A stretch of DNA of 64,000 nucleotides from Clarkia xantiana subsp. parviflora (taxonomy: Eukaryota > Streptophyta > Magnoliopsida > Myrtales > Onagraceae): positions 41,866,756 through 41,930,755 of the forward strand of contig JAPTYO010000009.1 in assembly GCA_036873135.1 (NCBI GenBank). The letters are read 5' to 3'. Within the stretch, counting starts at the first letter, position 1. Every line of letters starts with the position of its first letter. Made by a program: the position numbers and the translations under genes. A model generated the notes under the pieces. It was not told where the DNA came from. It ran no database searches and was given only the letters and a program-made list of their open reading frames with translations. Below are positions 44,355-54,932 of this stretch, piece after piece.

Positions 44355-44780
44355 GACGTCTTGAAGGACGCGACAAAAGCCTTCCGAGGTATGAGAAAAG
44401 CCCTACGGGGTATGCGTAAGTCGTCTATATGATGCGGCCAAAAAGCCTTAACAGGTACGGACAAAAGCCCTACGGGGTACAAGTAAGTCGTCTTTATGAT
44501 GCAACCAAAAGCCTAGGTACGAAAAGGCCCTAATGGGTCCGCGTAAGTCGTCTATATGATGCGGCCAAAAGCCTTAACGGGTACGAAAAAGCCTTAGCAG
44601 GTCCGCGTAAGTCGTCTATATGATGCGGCCAAAAGCCTTAACGGGTATGAAAAGCCCTAACAGGTCCGCGAAAGTCGTCTGACAAAGATGCGATAAAAGC
44701 CCTTAAAGGGTACGATTGAAGCCGTCAGAGTTGGCGCGACAAAAGCCCTAAAGGGTGTGAAAAATGGCCTTGAAAGGCGG
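44355..44780. repeat. ~50-bp imperfect tandem array (G2)
   Basis: Repeats of GTCGTCTATATGATGCGGCC + AAAAGCCTTAACGGGTACG, about six copies, reverse complement of the G1 and G3 arrays because the element is in the opposite orientation. Non-coding. Confidence 0.85.
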
Positions 44781-45020
44781 GGACGAGAAACCTTAAGTGG
44801 TGAAGTCCCGATTTTGGACGAGAAGCCTTAAGTGGTGAAGTCCCGATTTTGGACGAGAAGCCTTAAGTGGTGAAGTCCCGATTTTGGACGAGAAGCCTTA
44901 AATGGTGAAGTCCCGATTTTGGACGAAAAGCTTTAAGTGGTGAAGTCCCGATTTTGGACGAGAAGCCTTAAGTGGTGAAGTCCCGATTGGACGAGAAGCC
45001 TTAAATGGTAAAGTCCCGAG
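44781..45020. repeat. 35-37-bp tandem array (G2)
   Basis: About seven units GACGAGAAGCCTTAAGTGGT + GAAGTCCCGATTTTG; equivalent to the G1 array at 13111-13470 with a longer spacer (CCCGATTTTGGAC instead of CCCGATTGGAC). Confidence 0.9.
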
Positions 45021-45208
45021 TCAAGCGTCGGAAGGACGTATGAAGTCATCTCAAATGGTGCATCGGAACGTTCTGAGTAACGAGTTTAAAGCCGCTTTAA
45101 ATAAGTGCAAATGATTATCGAGACCAAAACAGATAAAAGAAATTCTTCATATGAAGGCTCGAAGGCCCAGGAGTTCTGATACAAAAGAAAGGAGAAAAAC
45201 TACAAGGA

Positions 45209-47975
45209 CTAAAAGATGTAACAATAGACTTGGTCCTTGTTGGAAGATGGATCCTCAGCAACATCGGAGGGAGCAAGGTTCGGAGGGGCCTGGGCAGAAG
45301 GCTCCGCAGCCGGCGGAGTCGGGTCCACGGCAGCAACCTCTTCACTCTGCGCAGGGAGGTTGAAGTACTTCTCCGCGACGGGGGCAAGAGTCTCGGAGTT
45401 TGTGAAGTCAATGGAATCCGCATAGGCTGTGTAGAGTTCCTCGACAGCGTTGTACAAAACATCCTCCATCTCGTACTTGCAGAACTCTATAGCAGCCACC
45501 TTGAATTCTTCAGAGTCCCGATACTCCCCGTGGCCCTGTAGGCGGCCCTCTTCACGACCCTGTTGGAGACCTTCCTCGCGGCCCTGTAGGCGGCCCTCCT
45601 CGAGGCCTTGAGCCTTTGCCTCAGCCAGCTTGGCAGAGAACTCAGCCCTCTCAGCTTCGAACCTCGCCTTGGCCTCCGCGAGGAGATCCGCGAAGACAAC
45701 CTTCTCGTGAATGAACTGCTTCTTCTCCGCCTCATTCCGCTGCTGCTCCATCTGGACCATCTTCCGCTCCCGACGCATGACAGCCTCATGATCTTGAACC
45801 TTCTTGAGCAGGTCCGAAGCCATGCCGTCAAGGAGACCCTTCTCCTTGGCCATCTTGTTCTTGGCCACCACCGCCTCGTCGAGCTCCACCTGAAGCTTGG
45901 CTAATGCATCAGGGTCCGACTTAGCTTCAGCCTCCTCCAAAGCACTCTTCAGAGCCAAGGCGATGGCGAAACAACGCTGCTGGTCCGCAGTTTCCTAAGG
46001 CGAAGGGAAAAAAGATTAGAATTTGATGGTCGAAAGCAGAAATAAGGAAGAAAACAAACAAAGGTAAAGTATTACCTCCATCCGACGAACGGCCATGGAG
46101 CGGAACTCCTCTTCGATGTCCTCCTGCGTCAAGCAAAGCGGCTGTCTCAAAGCGGGAGGAATTGACCCTGCCAGCAGATGCAGGGCCAAGTCAGGCTGAA
46201 GATTATCCCGTCGAATTGAAAACCCTTGGAGGGATTCGATCGGACGCCAGGGAACCGTCGCCTGGTCGGGGGTGTAAATCTTGTAAACATCATCCATCGG
46301 AAGACGAGGGATAACCTCGGCATCATCGGTGGGAGGAGCTACCTCGGTCGGAGGAGGCTCGGGAGTAGGAGTGCGGAAAGCAGGAGGAGGACTCCGGGAC
46401 ACGTCCCTCACGTCGGGCCTCATGCTCCTTGACCACGACCTTCCGCGGGGAAGCAGGCCCCCCTCGTCAGGCTCTTCGACAGAAGGAGAGGCCTCCAAAT
46501 CAGTCACCCGACGGAACTGAGCATCCGCCGGGACATCCTCCAGCATCAGTTCCTGCGGAGCCGCAGTCTCCGCTGGAGTAACAGCCTCCGTCGGAGCAGG
46601 AGTCTCCGATGGACCTGCGGTGGCAGGACGAACATAGTCAGGAAGAATTCCGCCAGGACACCAGAGAATTTGACGTTCGATATGCTGGTCTTTCCCAAAG
46701 AAGTTGTAATATCCCGCCTTGAGAATGCGGGGGACTTCTCCTTGAAGGATGTATTTAATTTCCCGAACCCGCGATTCCCGGTCAGCGGGGACAAACTCCT
46801 TGGGAACCAATTTCTTATATCTTTTAATTGCACGACGAACGCGCTTACCTTCCTCGACGGTAGTGGCCCCAAAGGCCCGATCTATCTCCTCCCTCCTGGC
46901 CTTCTTGGCCCCGACCTGCTCTTCGGTTGGAGGAGCAGCAGACAGAGGAGCGGAAGAGGAAACACCCTTCTTCACCAGCTTACACTTCCTCTTAGAGCCA
47001 CTTGGGACGGCATCAGTCTCGCCCTGCTTCAGAATGAGATGAGTCAACAGAGAAGCCTTCTTGGCTGCAAAATTATAAGACAAGACGGTTAGAAGTGTTA
47101 CCAAGATGACCAAATCTTTGGAAACAGAGTCAAGGAGTCAGACTCCGATAATAATCAAGTCCTTCTCCTAAAGCTTGTTGGCGTCGAGGGGTATGAAGTT
47201 GTCTCCCCAACGGTAGAGCTGAACCATTTGGAGAGTGTTAAGGTCATCCTCAGTGTAATCTAGAAGCTTGGGGGCAGGGTCCGCCACGACCTCTCGCTGA
47301 GGCCACGGGACAGAGCTGTGTTGGACGAAGAAGTAGTACTTTTTCCATCCGCTATTGTCAGACCCCGAGTCGCGTATCAGTATCCGATCCTTGTGGAACT
47401 TCCAAGTCTCGCTATCCCAGCCGAAACGTGAAAGTTGTTCCTTTGTCCACTTGGGGAGTCGGGGGGAGAAGGAGCAGACACCAGCCTTGTTGCACTTCAT
47501 GCCATAGAAAGTGCGGAAGAGTAGTAGACTGTACGTCCACTGCTGGCGGTGACATAGGAGTTGGAAGGCATTCCACACGCGGATGGCGTGTGGAGAGAAG
47601 GTACAGGGGTGCGTTTTGTAGAAGTTGCACATCTCCACCAAATTTCCGCAGAAGGGGAACCGAATCCCCGCGCTTATTTGTCCGGCGGAGACGAACACTT
47701 CCCCTTCCTTTGGACGCGTAACGATGTGCTTCCTTCTGACGGCAGGCTGAGACTCATATGGGAAACGAGGTTCCCAATCCGAGGTAATACACCCCTCTCT
47801 AAGGGCAACCTCATATGAGGCCTCAGAAATCTCATTGACAGCGAATTCAAAAGTGAAAGGAGCCCTAGCCTTAGAACTAGCTTCGTCTAAAATGGTTACA
47901 AACAAGAAGATTTGAGAAAAGGAGAGCAAACATCAGCAAATCATAAAAACATAGAAGAAAGTCCTTACCAGACAT
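45209..47975 (-). CDS. spliced antisense gene of G2 (unknown function, coiled-coil C-terminus)
   Basis: Opposite to gag-pol. Exon 1 47975-47969 (ATGTCTG) with donor GTAAGG; exon 2 from 47886 after TTTTAG; exon 3 47064-46076 between TTTTGCAG and GTAATA; exon 4 45994-45209 after CCTTAG. The exon 1/2 and 3/4 junctions keep frame; I could not place the exon 2 donor (candidate CTTG|GTAACA near 47105 gives the wrong phase and a TAG lies at 47170-47168). Exon 2 encodes a conserved ~240-residue domain (GIRFPFCGNLVEMCNFYKTH, WTKEQLSRFGWDSETW) resembling the 'putative gypsy type transposon' domain of plant proteins. Exon 3 is basic then Pro/Ser/Arg-rich. Exon 4 is a long Ala/Glu/Lys coiled coil with repeated REEGRLQG units, ending acidic. 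Function not known. Confidence 0.75.
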
Positions 47976-48131
47976 GATAGGTGATCGATGAGGAAAGATG
48001 AAGGAAGATCGGAAGGGCTGAAGGCCTGAGATCACTTGAGCAGCAGGGAGAACTTGGAGGAGAAGCTTCGAATGCAAGAACAGCAGAAATCGAGAGAGTG
48101 CAGAAGAAGTGAATAATGCCAGGGTTTTAGC

Positions 48132-48138
48132 TTTTATA
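48132..48138 (-). promoter_or_regulatory. TATA box of the antisense gene in G2
   Basis: Minus strand TATAAAA in GCTTATAAAAGC, about 157 bases upstream of the ATG at 47975. Upstream (48160-48300) are two copies of an ACCGTTGAAGA...AAACGA block. Confidence 0.7.
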
Positions 48139-48499
48139 AGCAAAAGGACAACTGGAGGGACTTAAATCTTGACCGTTGAAGATAAAACGACTCGATCATA
48201 ATCGTTGAAATCAGGAAGACGGTACGGAAGAGACAGCTGGATGGGCCTGATCTGCACCGTTGAAGAGGAAACGACACGATCTTAATCGCCGAGATTATAG
48301 GTACGGAAGGGACGTGAGTGACGTCACAGCTGCTTTTTCAAAAGTAACAGTCACGCCGATTTAAACGTCGTTTCCTTATCCCCAGGCATTTAGTGCTACA
48401 GTAACCGAGGAGTCTCCTCGGATTTGGCAACTGATCATGGGGTCCAATGGGCCCCAAGAAATCATGAGTGAGAAACTCTGTCATATAGCAATTGTGTGC

Positions 48500-48600
48500 A
48501 AGGCAAAAGCCTCCGACGGAGGTATCAAGAAATGTAAAGATAAAAGCCCCCGACAGCGGTATCAGGAGCTGTGAAGACAAAAGCCTCCGACAGCAAGATC
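48500..48600 (-). repeat. GCCTCCGACGG short repeats (G2)
   Basis: Three units of about 40 bp containing AAAAGCCTCCGACAGC and GGTATCAGGA between the antisense promoter and the 3' LTR. Confidence 0.65.
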
Positions 48601-48646
48601 AGAGGATCTGAACTGAAAGACACGGCGAACTAAAAGTACCCCATGT

Positions 48647-48658
48647 CTTGGGGGCAAA
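48647..48658 (+). other. polypurine tract of G2
   Basis: CTTGGGGGCAAA immediately before the 3' LTR. Confidence 0.8.
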
Positions 48659-49380
48659 TGATGGGTTCCGATGTAATCGTTAGCCCCGTTAACAGCCAAT
48701 AGACAGCGAATAGGTCCAGTGGGCCTCGTGAAAAGCCTGGAAGGCCCAGAGGCCTAGTATGAAGGGTCCCGATTTTAGCGGTCCCGATGTATGAGCTGAA
48801 TGCTCCCGACAAGAAGCCTCTGAGTAGGCCCCGATATGCCTTAGTAAAGGCCCCGATAATAAAGCCCCGCAGAGGCTGGACCTGTCCCGTAGAGACTAAA
48901 GGTCCTGGATGGTGATCTAGAATGAGACAACTCTGGAGTCTTCGACAGGAGTCGGGACTTGTGATCAGAGAATAAAGACCGAGAAACCCGCCTACTAGAT
49001 AGAGTAGTGGGAGACGGTTAGAGATAAAGATAAATCCCTCGAGATACGCAGGGCGTGCCCGAGATACGCGGAGTACGGGTAAGATACGCGGAGCGTGGGG
49101 CGAGATATATGGAATCCCAACCGAGATATACGGAATCGTGGCGAGATACACGGAATCATGGGCACAACGGCCAAGCATGGTCACAGGTAGCTGGGCAACT
49201 CCTCCTCCTATATAAAGGAGGAAGTTACCCCAGAAAACGCATACTCTCTAATACGCATTTAGAATACTGCTGCCACCCCATTGATTGTATACTCATTTAA
49301 GCATCGGAGAGGGATTCTGGGTCACTACCCAGGTCATCCCCTTTTGCAGGATTGCATGGAGCTTCGCCCGTGATCCAACA
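48659..49380 (+). repeat. 3' LTR of G2
   Basis: 722 bp. 39 bp are missing near the right end (between GCAGGATTGC and GGAGCTTCGCCC) relative to the 5' LTR; the loss is bounded by GGAG on both sides, suggesting slippage or repair at a short repeat. Confidence 0.95.
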
Positions 49381-49385
49381 GTGGT

Positions 49386-49821
49386 AAGAAACCACAACAA
49401 AAGCCACATAGGTAGAGTTGGTATGTCTGCAGCCTTGGAGATGTTTAAGGCCACATGAAGGCCAATGGAATTTTTAAATAAGAAGGGGACGATTTGGGAA
49501 AAAAGAGCAGGACAATGATAGAATAGAGGAAGACGAACACCAAAGAATATATTTCTATTTATTGAGAGGATACAAATATATGAAGGGGTGAGTGGCCTGA
49601 GCGCAAAAAATCCAAAGGGTCTCTTCATCCGAACCGTTCGATTCTACAGATTATTGAGATGTCCAACCGACGGACAAATTAAACCATGGGATCAGATGGT
49701 CAAAAACTAATGAAGACACATCTATTGTCCCAGTTAGAAGCCTAGGATTCAACCGTCACTTCCATCATAGAGACCTCAAGATCGGAAACCTTACTTGTTA
49801 AATAGAAGGGAAGTGCACGTC
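49386..49821. other. host sequence between G2 and G3
   Basis: 436 bp without a recognisable gene. The minus strand has an open stretch (FFGVRLPLFYHCPALFSQIV) that stops on both sides. This is the right flank of the G2 target and left flank of the G3 target. Confidence 0.45.
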
Positions 49822-49826
49822 CTCTC

Positions 49827-50566
49827 TGTTGGATCACGGGCGAAGCTCTGTTACGTCCTTGACGGAATGATTGGACTCCTAAGCTCCGCGTGGTCCTGCA
49901 AAAGGGGATGGCCTGGGTGGTGACCCAGAATCCCTCTCCGATGCTTAAATGAGTACGGTGATCAATGTAGTGGTAAGCACAGTCTAAGCTCGTATTAGAA
50001 TTCATCTTTTCTGGGGTAACTTCCTCCTTTATATAGGAGGAGAAGTCACCCAGAGTTACCTGAGGCCAAGCTTGGCCGTTATAGCCACGATTCCGTATAT
50101 CTCGGGGGATTCCGTATATTTCGCCCCACGCTCCGCGTATCTTACCCATACTCCGTGTATCTCGGGCACGCCCTGCGTATCTCGGGGGAATTTATCCATT
50201 ATCTTTAACCGTCTCCCACTACTCTATCTGGTAGGCGGGTTTCTCGGTCTTATCCTCTGATCCCAAGTCTCGACTCCTGTCGGGGATTTCAGAGTTGTAT
50301 TATTCTTAGATCACCACCTAGGACCTTCAGTCTCTGCGGGACAGGTCCAGCCTCTACGGGGCTTTATTATCGGAGCCTTACTAAGGCATATCGGGGCCTG
50401 CTCGGAGGCTTCTTATCGGGAGCGTTTAGCTCTTATGTCGGGGTCGCTTAAGTCGGGACCCTTCGTACTGGGCCTCTGGGCCTTCCAGGCTTTCACGAGG
50501 CCCACTGGACCTACTCGCCGTCCATTGGCTGTTTAACGGGGCTAACGATTACATCGGAACCCATCA
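49827..50566 (-). repeat. 3' LTR of G3
   Basis: Plus-strand ends TGTTGGATCACGGGC and GGAACCCATCA; minus-strand polypurine tract CTTGGGGGCAAA adjoins at 50567-50578. Confidence 0.96.
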
Positions 50567-50619
50567 TTTGCCCCCAAGACATGGGGGACTTTTAGTCCGT
50601 TATGTCTTCTGATCCCATG

Positions 50620-50725
50620 CCTGCCAACCTTATCATCGGAGGCCTTTGTCTTTATATCCTCCGATACCGCCGTCGGAGGCCTTTTGCTTTTTGGCTTTTC
50701 CGATACCACCGTCGGAGCCTTTTAC
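50620..50725 (+). repeat. CCGTCGGAGGC short repeats upstream of the antisense gene (G3)
   Basis: Three units with CCGATACCGCCGTCGGAGGC-like sequence and CTTTTGCTTT spacers, matching the arrays in G1 and G2. Confidence 0.65.
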
Positions 50726-50939
50726 CTTAAGTATGGTTGTTGCATAACAGTCTCTTACTCATGATTGCTTTGGGCCCACCAGGCCCCATGAGCAGTTGCC
50801 GAATCCGAGGAGTCTCCTCGGCTACTGCAGCATTAAATGCCTGAGGATACAGAAACGACGTTTGAACTAGCGTGACTGCTGTTTTCTGAAAAAAGGCAAC
50901 TGTGATGTCACACACGTCTCCTCCGTGCCTATAATCTCG

Positions 50940-51075
50940 TCGATTGAGATCGTGTCGTTTCCTCTTCAACGGTGCAGATCAAGCCCATCCAGCTGTCTCC
51001 TCTGTACCGTCCCATAGTTCAATGGCTCTGATCAAGTCGTTTCGTCTTCAACGGTCGCGATTATATCCCTCCATT
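50940..51075 (+). promoter_or_regulatory. repeated upstream blocks of the antisense promoter (G3)
   Basis: GTCGTTTCCTCTTCAACGGT (about 50951) and GTCGTTTCGTCTTCAACGGT (about 51037) are near-identical 20-mers about 86 bp apart, upstream of the TATA box at 51088. The same block is found in G1 (about 12352) and, reversed, twice in G2. Inferred to be regulatory because of position and conservation. Confidence 0.5.
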
Positions 51076-51087
51076 TGCCTTTTTGCC

Positions 51088-51094
51088 TATAAAA
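51088..51094 (+). promoter_or_regulatory. TATA box of the antisense gene in G3
   Basis: TATAAAA in TTTTGCCTATAAAAGAG, 163 bases before the ATG at 51251. Confidence 0.7.
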
Positions 51095-51250
51095 GAGAAG
51101 ACCCTGGTCTTATTCACTTCTTCTGCGTTCTTTTACTCTCAGTCTTCTTTGCATTCGAAGTTCTCTCCGAGCTCCTCCTGGTACTTCAAGCGATCAAGGC
51201 GACTTTACCTTTCTCTGATCTTCTTTCTCCTCACCCTTTGACCACCGATC

Positions 51251-53837
51251 ATGTCTGGTAAGGACCTCTTTTCATGTTTTCGTGATTTACATACTGTTTA
51301 CTCTTCTTTTCTCAATTTTCCCTGTCTGTAATTGTTTTAGACGAGGCTAGTTCTGAGGTTAGGGCTCCCTTCTTCTTTGAATTTGCTGTCAATGAAATAT
51401 CCGAGGGTTCGTATGAGGCGGCCCTTAGGGAAGGGTGCATCACCTCGGATTGGGAGCCTCGCTTCCCCTATGGGTCCCAATCTGCTGGTAGGAGGAAGCA
51501 CATTATCACGCCTCCTCGAGCGGGGGAGGCATTTGTCTCTACTGGACAAATAAGCGCGGGGATTCGGTTCCCCTTCTGCGGAAACATGGTGGAGATGTGT
51601 AATTTTTACAAAACACATCCTTGCACCTTCTCCCCACACGCCATCCGCGTGTGGAATGCTTTCCAACTTCTGTGTCACCGCCAACAATGGACATACAGTC
51701 TTTTGCTATTCCGCACTTTTTACGGTATGAAGTGCAATAAATCCGGTGTCTGCTCCTTCTCTCCCCGATTTCCCAAGTGGACAAAGGAGCAACTCTCTCG
51801 TTTTGGTTGGGACAGCGAAACTTGGAAGTTCCACAAGGATCGGGTCCTGATCCGCGACTCGGGTTCTGACAACAGTGGCTGGAAGAAGTATTACTTCTTC
51901 ATCCAGCATAGCTCCGTCCCCTGGCCTCGATGGGAGGTTATGGCGGACCCTGCCCCCAAGCTTCAAGATTACTCCGAGGATGACCTCAACACCCTTCAGA
52001 TGGTTCAACTCTACCGCTGGGGGGACAACTTCATACCTATGGATGCCAATAAGCTTCAAGAGCGGCATCTGATTGCCGTCGGAGTTCGACTCCTAGATTC
52101 CGTCTCCGCGGATTTAGTCGTCTGGGTAATATTTCTAATCATCTTATTTTTACTTTTGCAGCCAAGAAGGCTTCTCTGTTGACTCATCTCGTATTGAAGC
52201 AGGGCGAGACCGATGCTGTCCAGGGCGGTTCCAGGCGGAAGCGCAAGCTGGTGAAGAAAGGGGCTTCCTCCTCCACTCCCTTAGCTGTCGCTCCTCCGAC
52301 TGAGGAGCCAGTCGTGGCCAAGAAGGCCAGACGGGAGGAGATAGATCAGACCTTTATGGCCACCACCGTCGGGGAAGGTAAGCGTATTGTTCAATTACAA
52401 AGAATTAATTCCAAGGAATCTATCCCCGCCGACCGAAGGACACAGGTCCAAGAGATTAAATTCACCTTTATTCGTCCCGCTACCGCAGGTCCTTTGGAGG
52501 CTCCCATTTCGACGGAGGTTGTTAATCTGGCGGGGACTGCGGCCCCGCGAGAATTGCTGTTAGAGGATGTTCCGGCGGAAGCTCAATTCCGCCCCATAAC
52601 TGACTTGGAGGCTTCTCCATCCGCTGAAGAGCCTGAAGAGGGAGGCCTGATTCCCCGTGGCAGGTCGAGGTCTAGGAGCGCACGGCCTGCTGCCAGGGAT
52701 GTGTCTAAGAGTCCTCCCCCCGTTTTCCGTACTCCATCTCCCGAACCTCGTACAGAGGTAGTTCCTGCCACCCCCGGGGCCGAGCCCATCCCTCGTCTTC
52801 CGATGGACGAGGTGTACAAGATTTACACCTCTGACCAGGCAGCGCTTCCCTGGCGTCCGATTGAATCCCTCGCTGGGTTTTCAATCCGTCGGGACAATCT
52901 TGAGGCCGACTTGGCCCTTCACTTGTTATCAGGGTCGATTCCCCCTGCTCTGAGGAAGCCTCTTTATCTCTCACGGGAGGATATTGAAGAGGAGTTTCGT
53001 TCCATGGCTGTCCGCCGGATGGAGGTAATATCCTACCACTTTATTCTCTTCTTGACTCCTATCTTCAATCTCTGAGTTTTATCTTCTTCTCCCTCGCCCT
53101 AGGAAACCGCGGATCGGCAGCGTTGTATCGCCATCGCCTTGGCCCTAAAGAGCGTCTTGGAGGAAGCAGAGGCCAGGACGGACCCTGAAGCCTTAGCCAA
53201 GCTTCAAATGGAGCGCGACGAGGCGGTGGCAGCCAAAAATAAAATGGCCAAGGAGAAGGCTCTTCTTGATGACAAGTCCACCAGCCTGCTTAAGAAGGTC
53301 CACGACCATGAGGCTGTCATGCGCCGGGAGCGGCAGATGGCCCAGGTGGAACAGCAGCGGAGCGAGACGGAGAAGAAACAGCTCGTCCATGAGAAAAACG
53401 TCTTCGCAGATCTCCTCGCGGAGGCCAAGGCCCAACTTGAAACGGAACGGGCAGAGTTCTCCGCCAAACTGGCTGAAGCAAAGGCTCAAGGTCTCGAGGA
53501 GGGCCGCGAGGAGGGTCGCCTCCAGGGCCATAAGGAGTATCGGGACTCTGAAGAATTCAAGTTGGCTGCTGTGGAGTTCTGCAAGTCCGAGGTGGAGGAC
53601 ACTTTATTCAACGCTGTCGAAGAACTCTACACAGTTTATGCGGATTCTATTGACTTCAAGAAGTCCGAGACCCTTGCCCCCTTCGCGGAGAAGTATTTCA
53701 GCCTCCCCGCGGAGAGTGAAGAGACTGCTGCTGTGGACCTGACTCCGTCAATTGCGGAGCCTTCTGCCCAAGCCCTTCCAGACCTTGCTCCCCCCGACGT
53801 TGCTGAGGATCCATCTTCCCCCAAGGACCAAGTTTAG
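51251..53837 (+). CDS. spliced antisense gene of G3 (unknown function, coiled-coil C-terminus)
   Basis: Plus strand, opposite to gag-pol. Exon 1 51251-51257 (ATGTCTG), donor GTAAGG; exon 2 from 51341 after GTTTTAG (MSDEASSEVRAPFFFEFAVN); exon 3 52162-53024 after TTTTGCAG; exon 4 53103-53837 after CGCCCTAG, frame kept (RRME then ETADRQRC). The exon 2 donor is unresolved: the candidate TGG|GTAATA at about 52125 does not match the phase of exon 3. The exon 2 domain is about 85-90% like G2 by eye. Exon 3 has lost about 37 codons present in G2 (the segment with AGYYNFFGKDQHIERQ). Exon 4 is Ala/Glu/Lys-rich coiled coil (VMRRERQMAQVEQQRSETEK) with one EEGREEGRLQG unit where G2 has several. No stop interrupts exons 2-4 as read. 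Function unknown. Confidence 0.75.
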
Positions 53838-54029
53838 TGCTTACCTTTAGTCCTTGTTGTCCTTCTCCTTAGTCTCTTGTAACGAACTCCTTTGGCCTTC
53901 GAGCCTTCATATAAATGGTTTTCTTTTCCATCTGTCTTGGTTCCGATCCGATATTCGTTTGCACTTTATCTAAAGCGGCTTTAAATTCGTTACTCAGAAC
54001 GTTCCATTGCGTCATACGTCCTTCTGACG

Positions 54030-54300
54030 TTTTACTCGAGACTTTTACCATTTAAGGTTTCTCATCCAAAGCCGGGACTTCACCATTTAAGGTTTCTCAT
54101 CCAAAGTCGGGACTTCACCATTTAAGGTTTCTCATCCAATCGGGACTTCACCACTCAAGGCTTCTCGTCCAAAATCGGGACTTCACCACTTAAGGCTTCT
54201 CGTCCAATCGGGACTTCACCACTCAAGGCTTCTCGTCCAAAATCGGGACTTCACCACTTAAGGCTTCTCGTCCAATCGAGACTTCACCACTTAAGGCTTT
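54030..54300. repeat. 32-36-bp tandem array (G3)
   Basis: About eight units TTCACCACTTAAGGCTTCTC + GTCCAAAATCGGGAC, alternating longer (CAAAATCGG, CAAAGTCGG) and shorter (CAATCGG) spacers. Confidence 0.9.
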
Positions 54301-54600
54301 CATTGCGTCTCTACTGGACGGCTTAATCGTACCCTTTAAGGCTTTTTGCCGCGTCATATAGACGACTTACGCGGACCTGTTAAGGCTTTTTCACACCCGT
54401 TAAGGCTTTTGGCCTCATCCAATCGGGACTTCACCACTCAAGGCTTCTCGTCCAATCGAGACTTCACCACTTAAGGCTTTCATTGCGTCTCTACTGGACG
54501 GCTTAATCGTACCCTTTAAGGCTTTTTGCCGCGTCATATAGACGACTTACGCGGACCTGTTAAGGCTTTTTCACACCCGTTAAGGCTTTTGGCCGCATCA
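54266..54600. repeat. ~180-bp direct duplication inside the G3 arrays
   Basis: The block from TCGAGACTTCACCACTTAAG through GTTAAGGCTTTTGGCC occurs twice in tandem (about 54266-54412 and 54446-54593), joined at a TCATCCAATCGGG unit. Nearly identical copies mean a recent unequal exchange or slippage. Confidence 0.8.
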
Positions 54601-54790
54601 TATAGACGACTTACGCGGACCCATCAGGGTCTTTTCATACCTAGGCTTTTGGTTGCATCATATAGACGACTTACGTGTACCCCGTAGGGCTTTTGTTCGT
54701 ACCTGTTAAGGCTTTTGGCCGCGCCATATAGACGACTTACGCGTCCCCCGCGGGGCTTTCATCGTACCTCGGAAGGCTTTTGTTGCGTCA
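54300..54790. repeat. ~50-bp imperfect tandem array (G3)
   Basis: Repeats with GCCGCGTCATATAGACGACT, TACGCGGACC and AAGGCTTTT blocks, as in G1 and G2. Confidence 0.85.
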
Positions 54791-54932
54791 CTCAGGACGT
54801 CTTATTAACAGTAAGAATAAATTCGAAAGCAATTTGATCGGAAGGCAACTTCTTTTATTCACTAATAATTCAAAGTAGGCTTACATCGGATTTTATTGAT
54901 AGACAATTTGCGCCATTCGTGGCGGCTTCATA

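Larger units (their letters stand above)
36413..49380 (+). mobile_element. G2: Ty3/Gypsy Tat-type LTR retrotransposon with internal rearrangement, 13.0 kb
   Basis: LTRs 36413-37173 (761 bp) and 48659-49380 (722 bp); perfect TSD GTGGT at 36408-36412 and 49381-49385. Gag-PR is followed by a partial pol lacking RT (39675-40978), then a second, full RT to integrase segment (41018-44233), the 3' tandem arrays and a complete antisense gene (47975-45209, minus). The LTRs differ at roughly 19 sites plus a 39-bp deletion, making it the oldest of the three complete copies. Stops and frameshifts in gag and pol make it non-autonomous. Confidence 0.95.

Noticed and set aside
51251..53837. Reading the antisense gene as a captured host gene
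   Set aside because: The same gene is present at the same place in three separately inserted elements, so it belongs to the retrotransposon family rather than being a single capture.
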